Below are positions 16,351-25,311 of a stretch of 64,000 nucleotides of DNA, piece by piece; positions within the stretch are counted from its first letter, which is position 1, and each line of letters starts with the position of its first letter. The notes beneath the pieces were generated by a model, which ran no database searches, was not told where the DNA came from, and saw nothing but the letters and a program-made list of their open reading frames with translations. The position numbers were made by a program, and so were the translations under genes. Source of the stretch: Limosilactobacillus sp. (lineage in GTDB: Bacteria; Bacillota; Bacilli; Lactobacillales; Lactobacillaceae); assembly GCA_030530845.1 (NCBI GenBank), contig JAUMUE010000002.1, positions 32,342 through 96,341 on the forward strand. Reading direction: 5' to 3'.

Positions 16351-18774
16351 ATGAAATTTAATCAATTTTCAATCATCCCAACTACACCGGCACAACGACG
16401 CGCGGAATTAAAAATGCTCCACCTGCTAAACGACCAGGAGGAAGAAAAATACCGCGCCGTGGACCTCTGGATAATGATCCTCACACGGCTGCACCAGGGC
16501 GTCAATTCTCCCCTGCCCGCCACAGAATGGCTCCACGACCTCCTCGCTACACCGGCACAAGCGATCGACGAGTGGCTTAGTGACGGCAATCAACTGACCT
16601 CCGACGTCTTCTACCGGGTTGCTTTCCAGCTGTTGGAATTCGAGCCAGATCTTGATTTCCAATTGGATTCACCCGTCAACGAATGGAAGAAATTTCACCT
16701 ACCCATCCATGACACTGATGAATGGACGAGCGCAGATGTGATTGACGGATTATACCTCTTATTAAATACACGGGGAAAAAACGGAATGGCACTAATTGAT
16801 TTGCTGACGGCGGAAGGTTTTTTGACCTGGACCTACGATTTACCGGCAGACCAAAAGCCACTTTTCTTCAATGGCAAGCCGCTTGCGACCTATGACCACC
16901 ATGACTTCATCCGCGAAGTTGTCTACGTGGAAACCGACCTCGACACGGACTTTGACGGACAAGCGGACCTGGTAAAAGTCGAAGTGATGCGCCCACGTGA
17001 ATCTGACGTCAAGCCTGCACCCGCCGTATTTACCGCCAGCCCATACAATCAAGGGACGAACGACAAGTGGGGCGAAAAGTCGACCCACAACGTCAACCTT
17101 CCTTTGACACACAAGACCGCTACGGACCAGGCACCCGCCGAAGAAGCATTCCCAACCGATTTCAAAAAGCGTGAGGTTAACGGATCTGCGGACAAGGCTA
17201 CTCAAACCTTCACTGCGACCCCCGCATACACATTGAACAACTATCTTGCGGTCCGCGGTTACGCCATCGTTTACGCATCCGGGATTGGGACCAAAGACTC
17301 AGACGGCTTCCAAACCTGTGGCTCACCGGAACAAACCGATTCTATGAAGGCCGTCGTGGAATGGCTCCACGGTGACCGACGCGCATTTACCGACCGGACC
17401 AGTGGCATCACCGTCACGGCCGACTGGTGCAATGGCAACGTCGCAATGACCGGTCGTTCCTACCTGGGAACCCTTTCCACTGCAGTCGCAACCACAGGTG
17501 TTCCTGGCTTAAAGGCGATCATCTCAGAAGCTGCCATCTCAAGCTGGTACGACTACTACCGCGAAAATGGTCTCGTTCGTGCAGCGGGTGGATTCCAGGG
17601 TGAAGACGCTGACACATTAGCCAACGAAACTTTCAGCAGGACCAAGCGCCCCGCTGACTTTGCCCGTGTTAAGAACCGCTATAATCAATACACCGCGCAA
17701 ATGATCAAGGCAATGGACCGGACAACCGGAAACTACAACGACTTCTGGGCTGCCCGTGACTACCGCAAGGACGTTTCCAAGATCAAGGCTGATGTAATGA
17801 TGATTCACGGCCTCAACGACAATAACGTTGAACCAAGCAACGTCAAAGCATTGTCCGACCTCCTGAAGAAGGTATCAGTCACATCTAAGCTGGTCCTCCA
17901 CCAAGGTCAACACATCTACATCAACGCTTTCACTTCGCTCGACTTCTCCGAAATGGTCAACTTATGGTTCGCCAATAAGCTGATGGGAGTGGAAAACGGC
18001 GCTGATGAGTTCTTGCCAAACGTCCTTGTCCAATCCAACGCCACACCAGAAACCTGGACTGCCTACGACCAATGGACAGACGGTGCGACACAGGACTTCT
18101 ACTTGGCTGAACGCCGCCTCGTGACATCCCCGGCCGCCGACTCGACCACCCTGGAATTTTTCGACCAACAAACCGAAGCCGACTACAAAGACTGGTGCAA
18201 GCACCCAGCCAAGTGGCAATCCGCCCTCTACAAGGATAACGGCAAGTTCAGTCTCCACTTCACGTCCGAGAGTTTCGACTCCGATATGATTCTGCGCGGA
18301 ACACCACGGCTGACGGTGCAAGTCGCTTCATCAGTAGACCACGGAATGTTGAGTGCAGAACTGCTCGATAAGGGGACCGATAAGCGCCTGACCGTCTCAC
18401 CCGTTCTGATGAACCGTGGCGGGCTGCCATTGGGATACCTCTGGCAAAGCGACGACCTGCGTGAATTCCGTCTGCAAAAGGAAACCAGTGAGTACAAGAT
18501 GATCGCCCACGGTCACATTAACCTGCAAAACCGGCGCAACCCACGTGACGTCGATGACCTGGCAGCCGGACAAACCGTCACCGTCTCCTTTGACCTGCAA
18601 CCAATCTTCCACGAGCTGAAACGTGGTCACCAATTGGAATTAATCATCTACGCGACCGACTACGAATTCACCCTCCGTGGCAACGAAGCAATCACTTACT
18701 CTGTGAATACCAAAGATGCCAAACTCACCATCCCCGGTTTTCACCCCTCTGACAAATCGGCAAAAGAGGAGTAA
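16351..18774 (+). CDS. pepX: Xaa-Pro dipeptidyl-peptidase
   Basis: An 807-residue serine peptidase of family S15 that releases X-Pro dipeptides from the N terminus of casein-type peptides in the cytoplasm. Seen in the sequence: a PepX N-terminal helical domain (about residues 1-150); an alpha/beta hydrolase core with the nucleophile in GRSYLGT (Ser370), Asp490 in GLNDNN and His521 in GQHIY; and a C-terminal jelly-roll domain (about 560-800). Length is normal for lactobacillar PepX (about 790-810). It precedes a proline iminopeptidase by 56 bases, so both proline-specific steps sit together. Confidence 0.96.
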   Translation: MKFNQFSIIPTTPAQRRAELKMLHLLNDQEEEKYRAVDLWIMILTRLHQGVNSPLPATEWLHDLLATPAQAIDEWLSDGNQLTSDVFYRVAFQLLEFEPDLDFQLDSPVNEWKKFHLPIHDTDEWTSADVIDGLYLLLNTRGKNGMALIDLLTAEGFLTWTYDLPADQKPLFFNGKPLATYDHHDFIREVVYVETDLDTDFDGQADLVKVEVMRPRESDVKPAPAVFTASPYNQGTNDKWGEKSTHNVNLPLTHKTATDQAPAEEAFPTDFKKREVNGSADKATQTFTATPAYTLNNYLAVRGYAIVYASGIGTKDSDGFQTCGSPEQTDSMKAVVEWLHGDRRAFTDRTSGITVTADWCNGNVAMTGRSYLGTLSTAVATTGVPGLKAIISEAAISSWYDYYRENGLVRAAGGFQGEDADTLANETFSRTKRPADFARVKNRYNQYTAQMIKAMDRTTGNYNDFWAARDYRKDVSKIKADVMMIHGLNDNNVEPSNVKALSDLLKKVSVTSKLVLHQGQHIYINAFTSLDFSEMVNLWFANKLMGVENGADEFLPNVLVQSNATPETWTAYDQWTDGATQDFYLAERRLVTSPAADSTTLEFFDQQTEADYKDWCKHPAKWQSALYKDNGKFSLHFTSESFDSDMILRGTPRLTVQVASSVDHGMLSAELLDKGTDKRLTVSPVLMNRGGLPLGYLWQSDDLREFRLQKETSEYKMIAHGHINLQNRRNPRDVDDLAAGQTVTVSFDLQPIFHELKRGHQLELIIYATDYEFTLRGNEAITYSVNTKDAKLTIPGFHPSDKSAKEE

Positions 18775-18830
18775 AATGGACAAATAGCGTTCCCTAACGC
18801 TTGAATAACACAAAGAGGAGAGATTTTTTG

Positions 18831-19742
18831 ATGAAGACTGGTACAAAAATCATCACATTAGATAATGGCTACCATCTTTGGACCAACACCCAAGGCGAAG
18901 GTGACATCCACTTGCTCGCCCTGCACGGTGGCCCCGGTGGTAATCATGAATACTGGGAAGACACGGCCGCACAACTGAAGAAGCAAGGCCTGAACGTCAC
19001 TGTTACGATGTATGACCAGCTTGGCTCCTTATACTCTGACCAACCCGATTACGATGACCCCGAAATCGCTAAGAAGTACCTCACCTACGAATACTTCCTG
19101 GATGAAGTTGACGAAGTACGCGAAAAGCTCGGTTTTGACAACTTCTACCTGATTGGCCAAAGCTGGGGTGGATTACTGGTACAAGAATACGCCGTCAAGT
19201 ACGGACAACACTTAAAGGGTGCCATCATCTCATCCATGGTTGATGAAATCGATGAATACGTAGATCACGTCAACGAACTCCGTGAAAAGACTCTGCCAGC
19301 TGATGCAGTGGCCTTCATGAAGGAATGTGAAGACAAGAACGACTACAGCAACCCTAAGTACCAAGAATACGTGCAAGTGATGAACGAAAATTACGTTGAC
19401 CGCAAGCAACCTTCTAAGCTCTACCACCTGTACGATCTTGGTGGCACCAAGGTCTACAACGCTTTCCAAGGGGACAACGAATTCGTCATCACTGGTAAGC
19501 TCAAGGACTGGCACTTCCGCGACCAACTGAAGAACATCAAGGTACCAACCCTGTTGACATTCGGTGAACACGAAACGATGCCATTGGAAACCGCTAAGAC
19601 CATGGCTAGCTTGATCCCTAACTCCAAGCTGGTTACTACTCCAAACGGTGGACACCACCACATGGTTGATAACCCAGACGTTTACTACAAGCACCTGGCT
19701 GACTTCATCCGTGACGTGGAAAACGACACTTTCAACAAGTAA
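18831..19742 (+). CDS. pip: Proline iminopeptidase (alpha/beta hydrolase, S33)
   Basis: A 303-residue cytoplasmic peptidase that removes N-terminal proline. It has the HGGPGG oxyanion-hole motif near residues 31-36, the nucleophile in GQSWGG (Ser111), and the catalytic histidine in the GGHHHM segment near residue 275. The ATG at 18831 follows an AGAGGAGAG site. An upstream in-frame start at 18801 has no ribosome binding site and would add an unrelated tail. With pepX it completes degradation of proline-rich peptides. It ends at the terminator 19750-19783. Confidence 0.92.
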   Translation: MKTGTKIITLDNGYHLWTNTQGEGDIHLLALHGGPGGNHEYWEDTAAQLKKQGLNVTVTMYDQLGSLYSDQPDYDDPEIAKKYLTYEYFLDEVDEVREKLGFDNFYLIGQSWGGLLVQEYAVKYGQHLKGAIISSMVDEIDEYVDHVNELREKTLPADAVAFMKECEDKNDYSNPKYQEYVQVMNENYVDRKQPSKLYHLYDLGGTKVYNAFQGDNEFVITGKLKDWHFRDQLKNIKVPTLLTFGEHETMPLETAKTMASLIPNSKLVTTPNGGHHHMVDNPDVYYKHLADFIRDVENDTFNK

Positions 19743-19749
19743 AATCATT

Positions 19750-19783
19750 GAGATCGCAGAAATTTCTCGCGGTCTCTTTTTTT
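19750..19783 (+). terminator. Intrinsic terminator of the pip gene
   Basis: GAGATCGC / GCGGTCTC arms around a self-complementary AGAAATTTCT core, followed by TTTTTTT. Confidence 0.8.
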
Positions 19784-19858
19784 GCTTACAAAATGCGTAA
19801 AAATGTTAGATAATAGAGGAAATCAAACGACATAATTAGTTGAGAAAGGACTAGTAAA

Positions 19859-20500
19859 ATGTCACAAGTTAATACGTTCATTTTTGATATTGACGGTACG
19901 CTGATCGACTCATTCGACATGTACATGCCCTCAATGATCGAAATCCTGCGCCGTCACGGCTACGAGATCGCTCCAGAAGACGAGGATACGATCATGAAGA
20001 AGTATTTCGGGATCACCGGTTTAGATGCCCTCAAGCTCTTCGGTGTAAAGCCAGAAGAAATCGAGCTCATCCATGATGAATGGGTAGTCGAATCCGACAA
20101 GCGTCGCGACTTCACCAAGGCTCTCGACCAAATTCCTGAAGCCCTCGATGCACTGTCCAAGGTTCCCGGAAACCGGCTGGCTGTAGCGACCTCCAAGCTC
20201 CGTGACGAATACGAATACTTCGAAAAGCAATACGATTTCGCTAAGCACTTCGAAGTGGCGATCGCCTCCGAAGATACGGAAAAGCACAAGCCATCCCCTG
20301 ACCCAATCTTGGCGGCCCTCGATCGGATGGGAGTCAAGCCGGAAAATGCGGTTTATGTCGGCGACACCATCAACGACCTCTTAGCTGCTAAGGCTGCCGG
20401 GGTCAAGTTTGCCGGTGCCAACTACGGAAGCGTTAACCCATCCGAAATCAAGGATGCGGATTACTTATTAGACTCACCAATGGACCTTTTGAAGATCTAG
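19859..20500 (+). CDS. HAD family hydrolase (phosphoglycolate phosphatase-like)
   Basis: A 213-residue HAD-superfamily phosphatase. Motif I FDIDGT (nucleophile Asp10, Asp12) is followed by a helical cap (about residues 18-85), motif II in VATSK near 108, the motif III lysine in KHKPSPDP and motif IV GDTINDLLAAKAAG near 166. This is the subfamily IA architecture of Gph and PpaX. The natural substrate is unknown. The start at 19859 follows GAAAGGA. It is followed after 86 bases by the DUF3290/DUF421 pair. Confidence 0.88.
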   Translation: MSQVNTFIFDIDGTLIDSFDMYMPSMIEILRRHGYEIAPEDEDTIMKKYFGITGLDALKLFGVKPEEIELIHDEWVVESDKRRDFTKALDQIPEALDALSKVPGNRLAVATSKLRDEYEYFEKQYDFAKHFEVAIASEDTEKHKPSPDPILAALDRMGVKPENAVYVGDTINDLLAAKAAGVKFAGANYGSVNPSEIKDADYLLDSPMDLLKI

Positions 20501-20586
20501 TCATTTGATTTTGATTGAATAATTACGTTAATACAGCCCGTGCAATTTCTGATTACACGAGCTTTTTACTACACAGGGAGGATTAC

Positions 20587-21030
20587 ATGACTTTTTACGC
20601 TGAAAGTTATTTTTCACACCAACAGCAACTCTTCAGCATGATAAACTACGGTGTCATCATTGTCTTGTCATTGCTGATTTTGTTCAACGCCACACGCTAC
20701 TTACGCCACCACATGCGGACGCGAAACAAGGATTTAGGGATCATTTTCTTCCTGCTTTTACTGATTTTTGTGGGGCTGCAGATTACCAACATCGAAAACG
20801 AATTTAACCGGAGCAACCAGACTTCAGAGATGCGCCCATTCATTGAAGCGGTTGCTAGGGACCACGGATTGAAGTCTAACCAGGTTTTCGTAAATTCACA
20901 AACGCTGACAGATGGTATCCTGGTGCGTTTTGACAAAAAGGACTACCGCGTCAACCTCAGTCCGACCGGTGACAACTATACCCTCACCCGGGCCCACGTC
21001 GTCGATCACTCCGTAAAAATCGTGCGCTAG
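20587..21030 (+). CDS. DUF3290 family membrane protein
   Basis: A 147-residue protein with two membrane helices (about residues 22-42 and 53-73) and an extracytoplasmic or cytoplasmic C-terminal domain of about 70 residues, matching DUF3290. Function is unknown. ATG at 20587 follows AGGGAGG; a reading start 72 bases upstream lacks a site. It is 9 bases before a DUF421 gene. This two-gene pairing recurs in lactobacilli, and DUF421 relatives such as YetF affect envelope or spore physiology, so a joint membrane role is likely. Confidence 0.82.
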   Translation: MTFYAESYFSHQQQLFSMINYGVIIVLSLLILFNATRYLRHHMRTRNKDLGIIFFLLLLIFVGLQITNIENEFNRSNQTSEMRPFIEAVARDHGLKSNQVFVNSQTLTDGILVRFDKKDYRVNLSPTGDNYTLTRAHVVDHSVKIVR

Positions 21031-21039
21031 GAGGTAAAC

Positions 21040-21675
21040 ATGGATTACACATTAATTACAATCAAGTTCGTCCTCGGGATCATCTGTCTGATCTTCCAAA
21101 TCAACATGCTGGGTAAGGGGAACCTGGCGCCAACATCTGCGATCGACCAAGTGCAAAACTACGTACTAGGGGGTATCATCGGTGGTATCATTTATAACAG
21201 TGCGATCACCGTCCTCCAATTCGTGATGGTGCTCTTGATCTGGACGTTAATTGTCTTTGTCGTTAAGTTTGCTAAGGAACACAACTCGCTGGTACAAAAG
21301 GTTATCGACGGACAGCCACTGATCTTGATCAAGAACGGTAAGGTACAAGTTGAAACCTGTCTGCGTGCTGGCGTGACAGCGAATGAATTAATGTTCCGTC
21401 TCCGTGCCCACGGGATCTATGAAGTTTCACGGGTTAAAAGCGGGATCCTGGAACAAAACGGACAATTAGTCGTAATCGAAAACGACGAAGAAAACGTCCG
21501 CTTCCCCATCATCAACGACGGCCAAATCAGCGATGACGTGCTGGAATTGATCCACCGCGACGAAGAATGGCTGATGAGCGAATTAAAGAAAGCCGGATAC
21601 GATAACGCCAACGATATCTACCTTGGTGAATACACCCACGGTAAGTTGACCCTCATCCCATATCCGAAAGCATAA
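21040..21675 (+). CDS. DUF421 domain protein (YetF-like)
   Basis: A 211-residue protein. Three membrane helices (about residues 5-80) are followed by a soluble C-terminal part beginning with the family motif GQPLILIKNGK (about 90-100), which has an internal duplication in YetF proteins. Its biochemical role is unknown. The GGAGG site overlaps the end of the DUF3290 gene, so the two are translated as a unit. The unit ends at the terminator 21678-21718. Confidence 0.84.
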   Translation: MDYTLITIKFVLGIICLIFQINMLGKGNLAPTSAIDQVQNYVLGGIIGGIIYNSAITVLQFVMVLLIWTLIVFVVKFAKEHNSLVQKVIDGQPLILIKNGKVQVETCLRAGVTANELMFRLRAHGIYEVSRVKSGILEQNGQLVVIENDEENVRFPIINDGQISDDVLELIHRDEEWLMSELKKAGYDNANDIYLGEYTHGKLTLIPYPKA

Positions 21676-21677
21676 TA

Positions 21678-21718
21678 AATAGGCTAGTGCCCATGTGGAA
21701 CACTAGCCTATTGCTTTT
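21678..21718. terminator. Bidirectional intrinsic terminator
   Basis: AATAGGCTAGTG / CACTAGCCTATT, a 12-bp perfect stem between the DUF421 gene and the converging DHH gene. T-rich tail on the plus strand, A/T-rich on the other. Confidence 0.88.
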
Positions 21719-22787
21719 TAAATAACGCTGCCATCTTAGCGGCGATTTCAGGATCGAGGTTGTCAGCCAGGGTGCTTTCTTCATCCTTAGCTTCCTCGGT
21801 CTGGTTCTTAATCATTTGTGCCAAATCGTCGGCGATAGCTTGTTCACCGACCTTGATTGGGTTGACCGTCAGACGACCACCCGCCGCGTCCGCGTGACCA
21901 CCACCGTTGAAGTACTTTTCGGCAAACTTCGCCACGTCGATCTTGCCGTTACTCCGCAGTGACACACTGACCGGGCTGATCACCAGTGCAGCGTCAACTT
22001 CCGGATTCTGGCCCAGCAACTCGTGGGCGATTTCGGACTTGTAATCACTGGCGTAGACAATCCCAAACTTGTGGCCATCTAAGTCAGTGATCAGGATGTC
22101 CTTCAAGTGGCCCCTCAAGTACTTAGCCCGCCGTTCGTTCAAGGTATGGATTAGTAGGTGGTTGACCTCTTCGTACTTGGGCCATCCAGCTTCATAGACG
22201 TCATGCATGAAGGATTCGGAGTCTTGCAGTGGGTAGAACCAGAAGAGTTGATCCAGGTCATCGGCTGCTTGACGTACCGCAGGATCCATGTCGGGGTCGT
22301 TTTGCCAATCCCAGGTATCGTAAGCCCGGATCAGTTCGACCAGGTAATCCAATTCTGCGCCCCGGTCTTGTGCGAGGTCCGCAAAGTGTGGTTGGGTCTT
22401 GATCCAATCCCAAGCCAGGCTGGTTGCACTTGGCGTTATGTCGGGGTTGGCAGGAAAAATTGAATTGGCAGCGTACTTTTTCCGTAACTCTTCTTCGCTT
22501 TCGTGGTGATCAAATACCAGCCAGTGATTTGCAAAGTGCTCGTTTAATTGTTGGAAAGTGTACTCGCTGTCAGGCGTCATATCCATGATGTAGACGTCGG
22601 TATAGCGGCTCGCCTCGGAGCTTTCGAGCCAGTGGGCAAATTCCTCATCGATCCGACCGGCACCACAGTTTTGCATATCAAATTGAACGTCCTCAAACAT
22701 CACCGGTTGAACCGCTTTGAGAAGCATTGGGGCACCGAATCCGTCCAAGTCGTTATGTGAAAATACCTTAATCAGCTGTCTTGCCAT
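21708..22787 (-). CDS. DHH family phosphoesterase
   Basis: A 359-residue manganese-dependent phosphoesterase. Motif I FSHNDLDGFG lies near residues 9-18, motif II in YIMDMTPD near 67-74, the DHH triad in VFDHHES near 95, and a DHHA1 domain ends in GGGHADAAGG (near 294). Family members cleave short oligonucleotides (nanoRNase) or cyclic dinucleotide products. This one lacks the membrane and GGDEF parts of GdpP, so it is a cytoplasmic type. The exact substrate is not readable. The C-terminal 40 residues are acidic and Lys-rich. Confidence 0.87.
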   Translation of the reverse strand: MARQLIKVFSHNDLDGFGAPMLLKAVQPVMFEDVQFDMQNCGAGRIDEEFAHWLESSEASRYTDVYIMDMTPDSEYTFQQLNEHFANHWLVFDHHESEEELRKKYAANSIFPANPDITPSATSLAWDWIKTQPHFADLAQDRGAELDYLVELIRAYDTWDWQNDPDMDPAVRQAADDLDQLFWFYPLQDSESFMHDVYEAGWPKYEEVNHLLIHTLNERRAKYLRGHLKDILITDLDGHKFGIVYASDYKSEIAHELLGQNPEVDAALVISPVSVSLRSNGKIDVAKFAEKYFNGGGHADAAGGRLTVNPIKVGEQAIADDLAQMIKNQTEEAKDEESTLADNLDPEIAAKMAALFKKQ

Positions 22788-22902
22788 TTATGAACACCCG
22801 TCCTTTTTTCTTAATATGAATATTATACAGGTCAAACCTGCATTATGATTAAATTTGTTTCGTCGAATTCCAAAAAAAACGAAATAAAATCAAAAAATAC
22901 TG

Positions 22903-22930
22903 TTGACATTAATTAGATTTCGATTAGAAT
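22903..22930 (+). promoter_or_regulatory. Promoter of the brnQ T-box transcript
   Basis: TTGACA, 16-base spacer, TAGAAT, just upstream of T-box stem I. Confidence 0.75.
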
Positions 22931-22959
22931 GATTAACAACAATTTAATTATTTGATCGC

Positions 22960-23221
22960 AATGAGAAAGAAAAGTAAGATTGTTGATCCCTACAGCGAGT
23001 CTCGTGAGGTGTGAGGAGACAGGACGATGGCAATTTGAAGATCACTTTCGAGTCCTAATCTTAAATTAGAGTAAGATTAGGTGGTAACACCCATTATCGT
23101 GTCAGCGTATCGCTTTTTAGCCGTACGTGAAGAGGCTTCGTCTAATGACAGCCTAAATATAGGGTGGTACCACGCTAATGCGTCCCTTAACCAATGCAAG
23201 TTGGTTAAGGGACTTTTTTGT
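22960..23221 (+). ncRNA. T-box leader, isoleucine specifier
   Basis: A complete T-box. Stem I has AGUA (22974) opposite GAA in the specifier loop, the distal GGTGTGAGG element, and specifier ATC at 23041-23043 followed by the usual purine. The antiterminator holds the T-box sequence AGGGTGGTACCACGC (23160-23174), and the terminator is CCCTTAACC / GGTTAAGGG followed by TTTTTT (about 23184-23219). Uncharged tRNA-Ile should stabilise the antiterminator and switch on brnQ when isoleucine is scarce. The specifier reading is by eye. Confidence 0.92.
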
Positions 23222-23275
23222 TGGGATCAAGCAATTAAAAGCAATTATTCTATTTTATCCTAGGAGGGATTACAT

Positions 23276-24652
23276 ATGCGTGATTTAACATCACCTAAGC
23301 TGTCATTTAGGCAACATCTTGTTGTAGCGTCTTTGCTGTTCGGGCTGTTCTTTGGGGCCGGGAACTTGATTTTCCCACTCCACTTAGGTCAACTCGCTGG
23401 TGCGAACTGGGCACCCGCTGCTCTTGGTTTCTTGGTCACTGGGGTATTACTCCCACTGCTCTCGGTTCTCGCTGTTGCGGTAACCCGTGCTGAAGGTGTG
23501 TTTGACATCGGTCGTCCGCTCGGTGTCGGATTCGCCCTGGTCTTCATGGTATTGATCCACGCCACCATCGGACCTTTCTTCGGTACTCCACGGACTGCCA
23601 CGGTTTCCTTCACTGTTGGTCTCGCCCCATTCTTACCTAAGGCGGACCAAGGGATGGCTCTACTCGTGTTCTCAGCTCTCTTCTTCCTCGCCGCATTTGC
23701 CTTCTCATACAAGGAAAACTCCATCCTGGCAAACGTCGGTAAGGTTTTGAACCCATTATTCTTAGTTCTCCTCTTCCTCGTATTCGTTGTCGCATTCGCA
23801 AACCCAATGGGAAGTCCCGCTCACGAAGCTGTCACTGCCGCATACGCACACGGCGCTGTTACTAACGGGTTCCTCGAAGGTTACAACACCATGGATGCCT
23901 TGGCTGGCCTGGCCTTTGGTGTCACTGTTGTCACTGCCGTTCGTTCCATGGGTCAAAAGCGTCCTGAAGATGTATCAAAGGTCGTTGCAAAGTCCGGTGT
24001 TATGGCTGTTGCCGGAATCGCCCTCATCTACTTGCTCTTGATCCTCTTGGGTGCAATGTCACTCGGTCACTTCAAGGTCTCCGCTGACGGTGGGGTTGCC
24101 TTCACTCAAATCGTTAACTACTACGCCGGTTCATTTGGTCAAGCACTGCTCGCATTCTTGATCACCGTAACTTGTTTGACAACTGCTGTGGGTCTGGTTG
24201 CTGCCTTTGCACAAGACTTCCACAAGCACTTCCCAAAGGTGTCATACCACGCATGGTTGGCACTCAGCTGTTTCGCTTCATTCTTAACTGCTAACTTCGG
24301 ACTCGACCAAATCATCGCTTGGTCAACGCCAATGCTCATGTTCCTTTACCCATTAGCGATGGTATTGATCCTCTTATCTGTAACATCACCACTCTTCAAC
24401 CGTGACGGCGTTGTTTACTTCTTCGTCGTATTAATGACTGTCGTACCAGCTTTCGGTGACATGGTTGTAACCTTCCCTAAGGTTGTTTCAGCTAGTCACT
24501 TTGGTTTAGCCGTTGCTGCAATGCGGAGCCACCTTCCACTTGCCAGCATGGGACTCTCCTGGTTGGTACCCGCACTTTTCGGCTTAGTTGTCGGCCTGGT
24601 TTGCCACTTCGTATTCCACAGCGTTTCCGCCACTAGTGAATCAAATCTTTAA
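23276..24652 (+). CDS. brnQ: Branched-chain amino acid transporter BrnQ, LIVCS family
   Basis: A 458-residue protein with about 12 membrane helices. It has the LIVCS hallmark near the N terminus (GLFFGAGNLIFPLHLGQ, about residues 21-37) and the RTATVSFTVG segment near 110. It imports Ile, Leu and Val by cation symport. The start ATG follows TAGGAGG. It is under the isoleucine T-box upstream. A second BrnQ lies at 62190-63539 and has no T-box. Confidence 0.94.
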   Translation: MRDLTSPKLSFRQHLVVASLLFGLFFGAGNLIFPLHLGQLAGANWAPAALGFLVTGVLLPLLSVLAVAVTRAEGVFDIGRPLGVGFALVFMVLIHATIGPFFGTPRTATVSFTVGLAPFLPKADQGMALLVFSALFFLAAFAFSYKENSILANVGKVLNPLFLVLLFLVFVVAFANPMGSPAHEAVTAAYAHGAVTNGFLEGYNTMDALAGLAFGVTVVTAVRSMGQKRPEDVSKVVAKSGVMAVAGIALIYLLLILLGAMSLGHFKVSADGGVAFTQIVNYYAGSFGQALLAFLITVTCLTTAVGLVAAFAQDFHKHFPKVSYHAWLALSCFASFLTANFGLDQIIAWSTPMLMFLYPLAMVLILLSVTSPLFNRDGVVYFFVVLMTVVPAFGDMVVTFPKVVSASHFGLAVAAMRSHLPLASMGLSWLVPALFGLVVGLVCHFVFHSVSATSESNL

Positions 24653-24654
24653 AA

Positions 24655-24696
24655 TAATTCAGGTGTCGTGATTACTCACGGCACCTGTTTTGTTAT
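24655..24696. terminator. Bidirectional intrinsic terminator
   Basis: AGGTGTCGTGA / TCACGGCACCT stem between brnQ and the converging glucosaminidase gene, with T-rich sequence on both exits. Confidence 0.8.
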
Positions 24697-25301
24697 TTAA
24701 ATTCATCATACTTATCCAAATGGAACTTTTGGATGTCGTAAATCAGCTTTTTCGCATAATCAGGATCGGTCGCGTAACCACCATCTTGTAGGGCTTGGGC
24801 GGCGTCCTTGTAGTTGGTAGCCGACATAACCTTCTTAAAGCGGTGGTGGTCATCCTTAGTCCCATTGACGATAAAGAGCGTATGGGCAGCGATGGAATCG
24901 GCCCAACTGTCATAGGTTTGGAAGTACTGCTTGACGTAGATGTCCTTGCCGTTGACGTTTTCGGTCGTATACATGCGGACACGGTGCTTCTTGGAGTTGG
25001 CCTTGATACCAAAGAGGTTGTTGTACTTGTATGCGAGCTTACTCTTGCCCCAGTCGGATTCGAGTCCTGCTTGGGCAATCGTGATGCTGGCGGGAATATG
25101 GTACTTTTGTTGTTCACGCTTGGCAGCTGGTGCGACCTTCTTGATGAACTCAGAGGTAGTAATCTCAGGTGAGTGTGCCTCCCGTTCCTTGGCGTGGTCT
25201 TGCAAGAAGAAGACGATGGTGACCAGTGCAACAATCGCAAGGAGCGACATGCAAAGGCCGATGATGACTGGCTTGGTATGTTTCTGTTTCTTCTTTTTCA
25301 C
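24693..25301 (-). CDS. Membrane-anchored glucosaminidase (GH73-type peptidoglycan hydrolase)
   Basis: A 202-residue cell-wall hydrolase. A Lys-rich start and one membrane helix (about residues 11-33) are followed by a glucosaminidase domain with the catalytic glutamate in AQAGLESDWGKS (near residue 80) and the YNNLFGIKA motif (near 92) seen in LytG/FlgJ-like enzymes. It would cleave glycan strands outside the membrane, and no wall-binding repeats are present. The start is GTG at 25301 with AGGAGG 7 bases upstream. It lies 10 bases after the ABC-F gene on the same strand. Confidence 0.88.
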   Translation of the reverse strand: MKKKKQKHTKPVIIGLCMSLLAIVALVTIVFFLQDHAKEREAHSPEITTSEFIKKVAPAAKREQQKYHIPASITIAQAGLESDWGKSKLAYKYNNLFGIKANSKKHRVRMYTTENVNGKDIYVKQYFQTYDSWADSIAAHTLFIVNGTKDDHHRFKKVMSATNYKDAAQALQDGGYATDPDYAKKLIYDIQKFHLDKYDEFK

Positions 25302-25311
25302 TGTCTACCTC

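Noticed and set aside
22788-22902. A-rich stretch before the brnQ promoter as a possible upstream activating site
   Set aside because: Only A/T-rich sequence between divergent genes; nothing specific can be supported.
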